A DNA stretch of 64,000 nt from Lunularia cruciata (taxonomy: Eukaryota > Streptophyta > Marchantiopsida > Lunulariales > Lunulariaceae), in the NCBI GenBank assembly GCA_948567375.1, contig OX419755.1:75104931-75168930 (forward strand), written 5' to 3'. The position numbers and the translations under genes were made by a program. Below are positions 47,900-56,305 of this stretch, piece after piece; positions within the stretch are counted from its first letter, which is position 1; every line of letters begins with the position of its first letter. A model generated the notes under the pieces. It did not search any database. It had not been told where the DNA came from and saw nothing but the letters and a program-made list of their open reading frames with translations.

Positions 47900-48900
47900 A
47901 GTATCCAGTAAAGGAGATATGCCTATTGGAGTTGTTTGGTGGGATCAGCACCGGACTAGCTGCGGTGTTACAGGCGGGTATCCGAGTACAGAGGTACTTG
48001 TATGTAGAGAGAGATGAGACTGCTAGGCGAGTCTCTCTACATCATGTGGCACACTTGGCATATTGATATCCGGAGTTATTACCGATGTTAGCAGTCAGAG
48101 GTTACCAAAAGGCCTTACCAGGAGACATTTCCTTATTGGGGGCGCATGACCTAGAGAGACATGGGCCTATTCACTTGGTGATTTCTGGATGGCCATGTCA
48201 GGGACATACACGTGCGGGCCGTGGTTTGGGTCTTCAGGATCCTCGTTCTGGTGTGTTTTGGGAGATGTTACGGATACTACGACATCTCCAGGTTCATCAG
48301 TCTGTTTCTCTAGCTTACCTTTTGGAGAACGTTCCATTGATGGGTGATTCCCGCACTAGAGTGGTGGCAAGTACACATCAGGTCCATTCATGGATGGGAC
48401 CTGCTGTATTGTTAGATGCAGCCAGAGTGGGATCACGGGCTCATTGTCTTTGTCTTTGGTGGACAAACCTCTTACCTAGAGAGGTTCTACAACATAGTTA
48501 TGATGGGATTCAGCGACTAGACCACATTCTTGTTGATGATATCTTGGATGTTGGACGTCAGTCTCAGACAGTGGTAGTGGCTGATAGGTCACCTATGGCA
48601 GTGGTGAACCTAGTTGGATAGCCTAGAGGTGCATTTCCCACACTCATGAGTTTCCCAGGCTCTCATGCTTTTTGAGAGGGAGGACCTGGACTTGTTTGGG
48701 ACTCACAGTTACAGCAGTTGGTGGAGCCCAATGCTGATGAGATAGAGCGGGCGATGGGTTTTTGCACCGATATTACCGCCGTTCCAACGGTGTTAGAGGC
48801 ATCCAAGCATCAGGTGTTAGGTCAGGCTATGGACCTGAACTGTTTGACCTGGATTGTGAGCCTTGGTTTGGCAGAGCAGCGTAGGATGCGCTTGATAGGC
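47900..48900 (+). pseudogene. Cytosine-5 DNA methyltransferase domain of G2 (DNMT3/DRM-like)
   Basis: A domain that would transfer methyl groups from S-adenosylmethionine to cytosine in DNA. Motif I is LLELFGGISTGLAAVLQAGI (about 47,924-47,985), followed by RYLYVERDETARRVSLHH (motif II zone). Motif IV is SGWPCQGHT with the catalytic Cys at about 48,196. Motif VI is LLENVP (about 48,319-48,336). Then come a motif VIII-like LWWTNLLP (about 48,455-48,480), VDDILDVGRQSQTVVVADRS, and motif IX/X-like ERAMGFCTD and HQVLGQAMDLNCLTWIVSLG (48,745-48,870). The VERDE and WxxNLP features recall DNMT3/DRM enzymes. It sits between protease and reverse transcriptase. The copy is broken. Confidence 0.88.
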
Positions 48901-49299
48901 ATCACCACTCGGACACTTGTGAGCCCTGTGCCTATCGAGACGATTCAGGCACATGCTGGGGGTAATGGACCGAGTGGACATGGTATTCTTGGGACACATC
49001 CAGTAGCTACTAGGGAGAGTGGTCTACTTGGAGTCCATCCAGGTGAGCGTGGGCTACTTGGATTACACCCTTGGTCCACATGGGATGCAGCTAGAGGACG
49101 TGTGGAGCTTGCAGCCAGAGTGGAGGGAGTTTTTCACACAGAGGTTGGGACCTCTAGTGGTCGGGAGCATGACACTATTGCTCCCAAGGGCCCAGTGTAG
49201 CAGCCAGTCAATACGTCTTCCACTCCTACTATAGTTATAGAGGATACTTGGGAGCCAGATCTTGGACCCAAGCTTACTGGAGAGGAAAGATGGAGGGTT

Positions 49300-50690
49300 T
49301 GGAGGTTCTTGAGGAGTCACACGAGTTGTTTTGCCTTTAGTATGAAGGATTTGGGTGCTCTGAAGGGACCTGGTATACAAATTGAGCTGACTAGCGACAC
49401 ACCTGTTTTCCAACGTCCTTATCGATATAGTGATATGGAGAGGACATTGATTCAGAGCCGGAGTAGTGACCTTTTTGAGGCTGGTTTGGTGGAGATTTCA
49501 CATGGAGAGTATACATTAGCAACAGTGATGCCAACCAAGAAGGATATGCATGGCAACTATACAGATAGGCGGATATGTGGAGATTACTGTCCTATCAACC
49601 GACAGACCAGGGCTGATCGGTATGCCATGCCTACACCGGAGGAGATTTTTGATGCGATTGGGCATGCAAAGGTCTTCAGTACTTTGGATCTTTGAGCAGG
49701 ATATCATCAGTTGTCGATCAGGGAGGAAGATAAGTCCAAGACAACATTTTGGGCTATTGATCCTCACGGCAAGGATGTGTTATATCAGTGGAGGTTCTTA
49801 CCATTTGGGTTGAAGAACGCTCCTGCTGAGTTCCAGAGGGTCATGGATAGGATCCTAGCTAGATTGGATTTTGCTCGGTGTTATATTGATGACATTTTGG
49901 TCTATAGCACTACTGTAGAGGAGCATGAGAGACAATTGTTGGAGGTGTTTGAGAGGTTGAGATCTCATGGACTCAAACTACATCTTGGGAAGTGTAGGTT
50001 CTTCCATGAGCAGGTTGAGTATTTGGATCACACTATCTACCCCGGAGGACTTGGTGTTCAGCAGACCAAGGTGGAGGCTATTGCACGTATTCCTTGGCCT
50101 ACGGATGTGAGCAGAGTGCGAGCATTCTTTGGGTTGGCGAACTTCTATCGCCGCTATGTTAGAGGATTTAGTGCCATTGCCAAGGCCTTGACAAAGCTGA
50201 CCAAGCTTACACAAGAGTGGTGTTGGGGAGATGAGCAGGAGAGAGCTTTTGTAGAGCTCAAGGAGAGGTTGACATCTGCTCCTATTTTGAGGGGACGACC
50301 ATTTCAGGTTCACACTGATTGGAGTATGTTGGAGCTTGGAGCGGTGCTCACCCAACATGATGATGAGGAGAAGGAGTTTGTGGTGGCCTATGCTAGTCGC
50401 TCCAACAATTCAGTAGAGGCAAAGTATAGTTCATATGAGGGAGAGTGCTTGGCAGCAGTTTGGGCAGTAGCACATTTCCGATGTTACCTATTTGGTAACC
50501 CCTTCACTCTCATCACTGATCATCAGCCGGTGAAGTGGTTGATGGAGTCTGACAAGCTTTCAGGGAAGCTTGCACGATGGGCTCTGATTTTACAGGAGTA
50601 TGATTTCACGGTTGTTCATAGACCTGGAGTGGTGAACCATGATGCAGATGGGTTGAGTAGAAACCCATGTCCCAGCCAGTAGGATCAGAC
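49300..50690 (+). pseudogene. Reverse transcriptase-RNase H of G2
   Basis: RT copies the element RNA to DNA, and RNase H removes the RNA. Seen are IELTSDTPVFQRPYRYS, YAMPTPEEIFDAIGHAKVFS, FLPFGLKNAPAEFQRVMDRI and CYIDDILVYS (active-site Y-I-D-D at 49,883-49,894). RNase H follows with VHTDWSMLELGAVLTQ, LITDHQPVKWLMESDKL and NHDADGLSRNP (about 50,310-50,670). This is a typical Ty3/gypsy order with the so-called RNase H-like second type. The region is well kept. Confidence 0.92.
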
Positions 50691-50969
50691 TGGAGCACGT
50701 TGGCATGGTGAGACAGATGAGGAGATGGTGCCAGGTTGGCATGCATTGGCCTTTCTGTGTATATTTGCAGAGGCTTTGGTGGTATCTCTCTCAGCGCATA
50801 GAGGAGGAGTTATTGAGGTCACAGATCCAAAGAGTGAAGATATTGGTACAGTTCAGCAAGACATTCATGATGATGTCTTAGTGATGGACTATCTTCGCAC
50901 TGGTGTTGTGGGTGGCACAGTTGGGGCCAAGGAGAGAGACCGTGTTCTTTAGTAAGCCAGACGGTTCAG

Positions 50970-51750
50970 ATTGGAGGGTAGACACCTTTTGCATGTATGG
51001 GAGGATGGTAGAGTGCGAGTAGTACCACTTCCATCACAGAGACCACAGTTGGTCCGTCATGCTCATGAGGAGCTAGGACATTTTGGAGTAAAGCATACAT
51101 ATAGCTTACTCCAGAGTCATTATTGGTGGCGCGGTATGCAGACCAAGGTACAATAGTTTGTTGCCAGATGTATGGTTTGTGACCGAGTTAGAGCATCATT
51201 CAATGCTCCTACGCCACAGTTACATCCATTACCTATCATGGGATTGGGTTACCGTTGGAGTTTGGACTTTGCCGGACCTTTACCGCTGACTGTGAGACAT
51301 CATCGGTACGTTTTGGTGATGGTGGAGCACTTCTCCAAGTGGATTGAGTTGGTGGCACTTCCTAACAAGTCTAGTGAAGGGACGGCTTACTCGTTCCTGG
51401 ATCGAGTTCTTAGTCATTTTGGTGCACCAGCTGAGGTTTTGACTGATCAGGGTACAGAGTTCTTGGGGGAGTTTCAGGTCTTGTGTGACAAGGCTTTGAT
51501 TGATCATCATACTACATCCCGAGATCACCCTGAGGCATATGGCTTAGCAGAGAGAGTGGTTCAGACGGTGAAGAGTGGATTGCGAAAGTATGGTTTGCAG
51601 AGAGGCCACTTGGGAGATTGGGATCTCCAGTTACCTTGGTTGGCCATGGGCTATTGGTTCAGCCAGCAAGCCTCCTTAGCATCCTTCTCTCCATACTTTC
51701 TACTCTATGGACAAGATCCAGATTTACCTGCAGCCATTTGTCGAGATGCT
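50970..51750 (+). pseudogene. DDE integrase of G2
   Basis: The enzyme inserts the cDNA into chromosomes. The zinc-binding N-terminal part shows HAHEELGHFGVKHTYSLLQ and ARCMVCDRV (about 51,056-51,188). The catalytic core shows WSLDFAGPLP (about 51,256), LTDQGTEFLGEFQVL (about 51,439) and HPEAYGLAERVVQTVK (about 51,526), the D, D and E parts in that order. This matters because split terminal repeats are otherwise known mainly from tyrosine-recombinase retroelements, and no tyrosine recombinase is seen here. Confidence 0.92.
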
Positions 51751-52302
51751 ACTGTAGTTTTGGACTTGGATGACCCCAATGTGTGGATGAGCACATGTTC
51801 TCAACGGGCAGAGATCTTTCGGAGAATGATGCCGATGGCCTTTGAGAACTTGACGATTGCTCAGCATAGAGATACTTTATGCTATGCTACCATTCAAGGA
51901 GGAGGTTATAGACCCTCAATCCGTCGATTTCATCCAAGCGACTATGTATATCTACAGCAGACAGCACCGACGACACTTGATGTTTCGATAGGCCGCACTA
52001 TCTTGAGGGTGCGCAAGATTTTTCCATCTGGTGTCCTTGTGTTAGAAGGACGTGATGGTGTTGTTTGGAAGGATCATGTGTGCAATTGTGCGCCATGCCA
52101 CCTCCCAAACATTGATGGTACTATGGACCCAAGCTTGGCACTTGTACGTGCAGGCTTGAGGTGTATGTTATGTGGCTCTTCTGGTGGAGCTGCTACTATG
52201 TTAGTGTGTGATAGCTGTTCGAGAGGATGGCATATGGCATGTATGACTCCTCCCCTCACGGTGGTTCCTCAGGGACAGTGGTTATGTCCTAGATGTACTT
52301 GA
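51751..52302 (+). pseudogene. Integrase tail with PHD finger of G2
   Basis: After the integrase core comes a C-terminal domain (FHPSDYVYLQQTAPTTL, VRKIFPSGVLVLEGRDGVVW). The chain then ends in a PHD zinc finger at about 52,162-52,300: CMLCG, CDSC, GWHMAC and WLCPRC give the C4-H-C3 order, with the conserved W two residues before the final Cys pair. PHD fingers read histone H3 tails. The place at the integrase end is where chromoviruses carry a chromodomain, so the finger may have guided integration. G1 carries the same module. Confidence 0.88.
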
Positions 52303-52454
52303 CCTATAGCTAGTTCATTCTTTATATGGTATAGATTGCAGACAGGCGACTAACGATGAGGCTCCATAGCACCCGGCCTCCTGATCTTTGCCCATTAGAG
52401 GGTATACCATATACTTAGAGTAGATGGCTATCTGGAGTTAGAGGGACCTAACCG

Positions 52455-52470
52455 CCAGCTAGGGGGGCGA
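52455..52470 (+). promoter_or_regulatory. Polypurine tract of G2
   Basis: CCAGCTAGGGGGGCGA lies directly before the inner A repeat. In LTR elements such a tract primes plus-strand DNA and marks the start of the 3' LTR. Here it marks the start of A, not of B. G1 has the related CAGCTAGGGAGGCAA at the same place. Confidence 0.7.
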
Positions 52471-52576
52471 TTATGGCACTTTAGAGTCTATGTATGACTT
52501 ATGTGTGAGTTGTGCTTCTATAGTGTATGATGTTGACAGTGATGTATGTTGTGTAGCGATGTATATACGCATGACA
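52471..52576 (+). repeat. G2 inner A repeat
   Basis: 106 bp, starting TTATGGCACTTTAGAG and ending TATACGCATGACA. It is followed by the two bases GT and then the 3' B repeat. It is the partner of the outer A at 53,029-53,134. Confidence 0.92.
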
Positions 52577-52578
52577 GT

Positions 52579-53028
52579 TGTCACACCATTTGTAGTTCCG
52601 CATCTAGTTGCTCGGACACTGGAGTTTTAGTGATAGTAATTAGAGTTATTCTAGTAGTTTCTCAGGGACTACTTTCCGACAGTCTGATTTGGTGTTCGGG
52701 GTACTGACTTCACGGTGGGGCCCACCATCACTTTGCACCGTTTGCACCGTCGAGTGTGCCGTCAGCGGGACCGTTAGGGTTCCAGTGCTAGCTCGAGTCC
52801 AGGGGGGTATAGTTTTGAAGTGAGCTCCAGAGAGCTCACTTCTCTGCTGTTGAGCCTTCGAGTTCCTGGCTATGGTGGACAGAGGCCGGCGAGCGTCACC
52901 TGGATTCTCTATGCTTGAGTGGGTGTGGCTTGACTGTAATCAGTGCCCAATTGTTGGCCGTTTATAGAGTGACAGATCAAGTACTGAGTTGAGTTGAGTT
53001 GAGTGGAGAATGTTAAGCAATCTGATTA
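52579..53028 (+). repeat. G2 3' B repeat
   Basis: 450 bp, TGTCACACCATTTGTAG to CAATCTGATTA. It matches the 5' B at 43,306-43,754 with about 18-20 differences and one single-base gap by eye. Most differences are C/T or G/A. Confidence 0.92.
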
Positions 53029-53134
53029 TTGTGGCACTTTAGAGTCTATGTATGACTTATGTGTGAGTTGTGCTTCTATAGTGTATGATGTTGACAGCGA
53101 TGTATGTTGTGTAGCGATGTATATACGCACGACA
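53029..53134 (+). repeat. G2 outer A repeat (3' end of the element)
   Basis: 106 bp, TTGTGGCACTTTAGAG to TATACGCACGACA. It is followed at once by CATT, the right half of the target duplication, which fixes the 3' end of the element here and not at the end of B. Confidence 0.92.
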
Positions 53135-53138
53135 CATT

Positions 53139-53486
53139 AAATCTTCACTCGAGCCAAATTGAAAACATGGGTTTCTCCAAATCACAAATTTGCAAGAATA
53201 GCTTCACAACTCCACCTTCAATTTACTTTCTGAGCTCAACTTGCAACAAATTAGTCTTGCCTTCACCTCCTAAGCTCAAAATCACAACCACTACCTTAAA
53301 TTTGCTCTATTTGTGCTCAAAAATTAGCCAACGCTTATGCACACCATCTGCCTTATTGCCAAATCTCCATCAAGCAATGAGCTTCTGCACACCGGGGAAA
53401 AACTGAACTTCAATCGAGCTACCAATGATCCACCGAGCTTGGAGATACCATCACACTCAAAGTTCATGCACCCTACTTCTTTGATG
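53139..53486 (-). other. Leader of G1, part beyond G2
   Basis: This part continues the G1 leader from 43,305 across G2. On the minus strand it matches 43,755-44,120 of G2 (for example GAAGCTCATT and GCAAGTTG.GCTCAGAAAGT). Joining it to 43,305 across one copy of the duplicated four bases gives an uninterrupted match to the G2 leader, which shows that G1 is one element split by G2. Confidence 0.85.
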
Positions 53487-53925
53487 TTATCAGATTGTTT
53501 ACAACTCTTGAATCCACTCAACTCAGATTAGTACTTGATCTGTCATTCTGCCTGCCAACAATTGGGCATTGATTATAGTCAAGCCGCACCCACTCTAGCT
53601 AAGAGAATCCAAGTGATGCCCGCCGGCCTCTGTCCACCATGGCTAGGAACTCAAAGGCTCAACATCAAAGAAACGAGCTCTCTGGAGCTGCACTTTGAAA
53701 GTATACCGCTGGACTCAAGCTAGGTCTGAAACCCTAATGGTCCCACTGACGGGGACACTTGACGGTGCAAAGTGAAGGTGGGCCCTATCGTGAAGTCAGT
53801 ACCCCAAACACAAAATCTGACCGTTGGAAAGTAGTTTTTGAGAAATTGCTGAAATAACTCTAACTACTATCACTGCAATTCCAGTGTCCAAGCAATCTAG
53901 ATGCAACACTACAAATGGCATGATA
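53487..53925 (-). repeat. G1 5' B repeat
   Basis: About 439 bp, starting on the minus strand TATCATGCCATTTG at 53,925. No A repeat lies outside it; E3 sequence begins at once with TAGT. It has the same 5' border as in G2. Confidence 0.88.
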
Positions 53926-53988
53926 TAGTTGACATCATCAATGGGAAAAACAACTACAATTTTTGATACTAAGCTTGAATACAAACCC

Positions 53989-54525
53989 ATAAATTTTTAT
54001 GTCATTTCCAATACCTTGTCATGATAACTTGATTTGAAGATGCTTTCTAAATCTCCCATAATAACAAAAATCACCATAATGTTGACAAACCTAAAGGTAC
54101 ACATAGAGTTCAAGTTTTCTTTACAACAAGATGCTTTCTTTCATTTTGTGCAAAGTTGTTGTGTAGCAAAAACCATAAAGTTCTATGTCATCCCTATTAT
54201 CTTGTCACAACAACTTGATTTGAAGATTCTTTCTAAATCTCCCATGATAACAACAATCACCAAATTGTTGACAAACTCAAAGGTACACATAGAGTTCAAG
54301 ACTACGTTACAACAAGACCATTTCTTTCATTTTGTGCAAAGTAAACTTGTAGCAAAAACCATAAAGTTCTATGTCATCTACGATGCCTTGTCATGACAAC
54401 TTGATTTGAACCATGATAACATCAATAACTACAATGTTGACAAACTCAAATGTATATATAGAGTTCAAGACTACTTTACAACAAGACCCCTTCTTTCATC
54501 TTGTGCAAACTTGTTTTGTAGCACA
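53989..54525 (+). repeat. Tandem triplication in E3, 186-bp unit
   Basis: Three units begin ATAAA(T/G)TT(T/C)TATGTCAT at 53,989, 54,175 and 54,361. The first two are exactly 186 bp and the third is shorter. Each holds CTTGATTTGAA, ACACATAGAGTTCAAG and TTTCATTTTGTGCAAA (or close variants). 186 bp equals 62 codons, so the repeat keeps a frame open across the first two units (HIEFKTTLQQDHFFHFVQS is a unit marker). It lies between RNase H and integrase. Confidence 0.88.
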
Positions 54526-55907
54526 TGAAAAGGAGTGCAACACCTTTTCATTAAAAGATGACCTTTTTTTTGTTTGTAAAAACCAAATTTATGTTTTAGC
54601 AATTGGTAGATCTATGATTTGTGCAATTTCAAGAGGCACATGACTTACCAAAATTGGTGACCTTGAGTACCTTATAATGTCAATGGTGGCAGCCAAACAT
54701 AGCACAAGAAGTTCAAGAGTTTGTCCAATCTTATGAGAGTTACCTATGCAACAAAGCAAACAATCATAATCAAGGTGTACTACTCTAACCACTCCCTATT
54801 TTTTTTTGCCCAAAGAGAACATGTAAATCTATACCTCATTACATCCTTGCCAAAGATGGATCAAGGCCATACAACAATTATGGTGTTTGTTGATAAGATT
54901 AACAAGCAAATCTACCTAGCATCTACCATGAATATTGTCTATGCTCAAACATTGGCCCAAATATACTTCAATATAGTCTTCAAATACCATGGAATGAAAA
55001 GGGTCCGCATCTTTGATTAAGATCCACAATTCACTAGAAAATTTTGGCAAGCACTTTTCAAACTCCTTTGTACCAAGCTTACCTTGTCTATAACCTATCA
55101 TCCTCAAATTAATGGACAGAACAAATGAGAAAATCACATTTATGTGTTGTTGTCAATGTGCATCACATTGATTGGGATACTTATTTTGTGGATACCAAAT
55201 TAACGTACAATAATTCCAAGTAGACAAGTATAGGCTCTTCTCCCTTCTTCCTTAATTATGAGCAAAATCCACTTGTTCTAGATTCTCTTCTTGCTACACC
55301 ACCATCTCATGTCCCTCATACTTCCACCTTCTTGTTCCTAACTATCTACCACCACTACCACCACCAAGTCAAGTCTCATCTTCTTGTTGCTCAAAATTAA
55401 CAAAAGCAATATGTTGAGAGCCATAATCATGATCTTCCTTTTCAAATCAATGAAAGATTATACTCTCCTCCAATAAACTTCCTCTCCTACTTGACACCCA
55501 ATTTTATAAACTTGCTCCTATTTGGGTAGGTCCCTCATATATCATTCATATAATTGCTTGTGTTGCTTACAAACTTGCACTTCCTAGTCCATGTCTCAAA
55601 GTTAAAAACCCTTTGTTTCTTATCCATCTTCTTTTCCTACTTCTACACAACCTCCTCCTCTGATCTTATCAATAATCATGAAGAATAAAAGTTTGGTTAT
55701 ATATTTGCAAATTGCAACATCCAACATAATTGGTAGTAAAAAATTGAAAATAAGATCATCCTCTTCACTATGCTACATGGGAGCCTATTTCACATCTCCA
55801 AAAATTGCAAGCACTTATATGTGAGTTTGAAGATTCCATGGTGACAAGGGTATCACCAATATAGAGGAATATATATATAGATGGAGGAATATATTCTTGG
55901 AGGAATA

Positions 55908-56300
55908 TGTAACAATATGGAACTAGAAAAAGCTAATATAGAGTTAGAAAGAGTTAAATATAGCTAAAAGAGGAAAAATTAGCATATATCTAAGAAATTT
56001 TAAGAATGTTCTAGAAAGATCCAAGAAGCTTGTTGGTGAGAAGCTTCTAAAAACTTTCCAAGGATTGAGTGACTTGTATGCCAAGTTGACATTTAGCTTA
56101 GCTTACATGCCAAGTAAATGACTAACTTAGCTTGCACTTCAAGAAAGGTGGCTTTTAGAAGGAACCTTCCTTGGAAGCTTCTTGAGAACATTGTACCAAA
56201 ATACTAAAGCCCAAGCTCAAGCCAAGGATTTCAAGGTTCACTCATTTGAGAGTTCCTAATGTGATATTTTATTCTAATACTTCTCTCCTTGGTCTTTACA
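55908..56300 (+). mobile_element. 3' LTR of E3 (L family)
   Basis: 393 bp, TGTAACAATATGGAAC to GGTCTTTACA, followed by TTTAC (56,301-56,305), which repeats the five bases before the 5' LTR. This pair of ends shows that E3 spans the whole G1/G2 nest. Confidence 0.9.
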
Positions 56301-56305
56301 TTTAC

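Larger units (their letters stand above)
43306..53134 (+). mobile_element. G2: methyltransferase- and PHD-carrying gypsy element, plus strand
   Basis: G2 is 9,829 bp, flanked by CATT on both sides (43,302-43,305 and 53,135-53,138), and lies in the leader of the antiparallel sister G1. The order is B, leader (about 1.16 kb), Gag with zinc knuckles and RGG tail, protease-like, cytosine-5 methyltransferase, reverse transcriptase-RNase H, integrase, PHD finger, polypurine tract, A, two bases, B, A. The coding part is one long collinear frame with roughly ten breaks, so it is a fossil but well kept. The two B copies differ at about 18-20 of 450 positions by eye, mostly transitions, which makes it the youngest element here apart possibly from the T solo LTRs. 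Confidence 0.93.
32923..53925 (-). mobile_element. G1: methyltransferase-carrying gypsy element, minus strand, interrupted
   Basis: G1 reads on the minus strand from 53,925 to 32,923. It contains G2 (43,306-53,134) and two T-family solo LTRs. Subtracting these leaves about 9.79 kb, close to G2 (9.83 kb). The parts in order are B repeat, leader, Gag, protease-like, cytosine methyltransferase, reverse transcriptase-RNase H, integrase, PHD finger, A, B, A. The flanks GAGT and TAGT are a near-match 4-bp target duplication inside E3. The two B repeats differ by roughly 12 percent over the stretch compared by eye, so G1 is clearly older than G2. The coding part has many breaks. Confidence 0.88.
53926..56300 (+). 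mobile_element. Chromovirus E3, right part
   Basis: E3 resumes after G1. It holds a 186-bp tandem triplication (53,989-54,525), the zinc-binding part of integrase (about 54,670-54,780), the integrase core (about 54,830-55,130, with DPQFTRKFWQALF) and its C-terminal zone (about 55,240-55,640), a chromodomain remnant (about 55,660-55,850) and the 3' LTR. The coding part is heavily broken. Confidence 0.85.

Noticed and set aside
49019-49413. Antisense frames inside G2 as overlapping genes
   Set aside because: They are shadows of the sense coding frame, with no motif of their own and no equivalent in a consistent frame in G1.
53139-53925. A third, separate G-family fragment
   Set aside because: The leader sequence continues exactly from 43,305 across G2 with the duplicated CATT, so it is the 5' end of G1.
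54034-54396. A 120-codon open frame that could be read as a novel host protein
   Set aside because: It is produced by the 186-bp tandem units inside chromovirus E3 and has no independent promoter or similarity.
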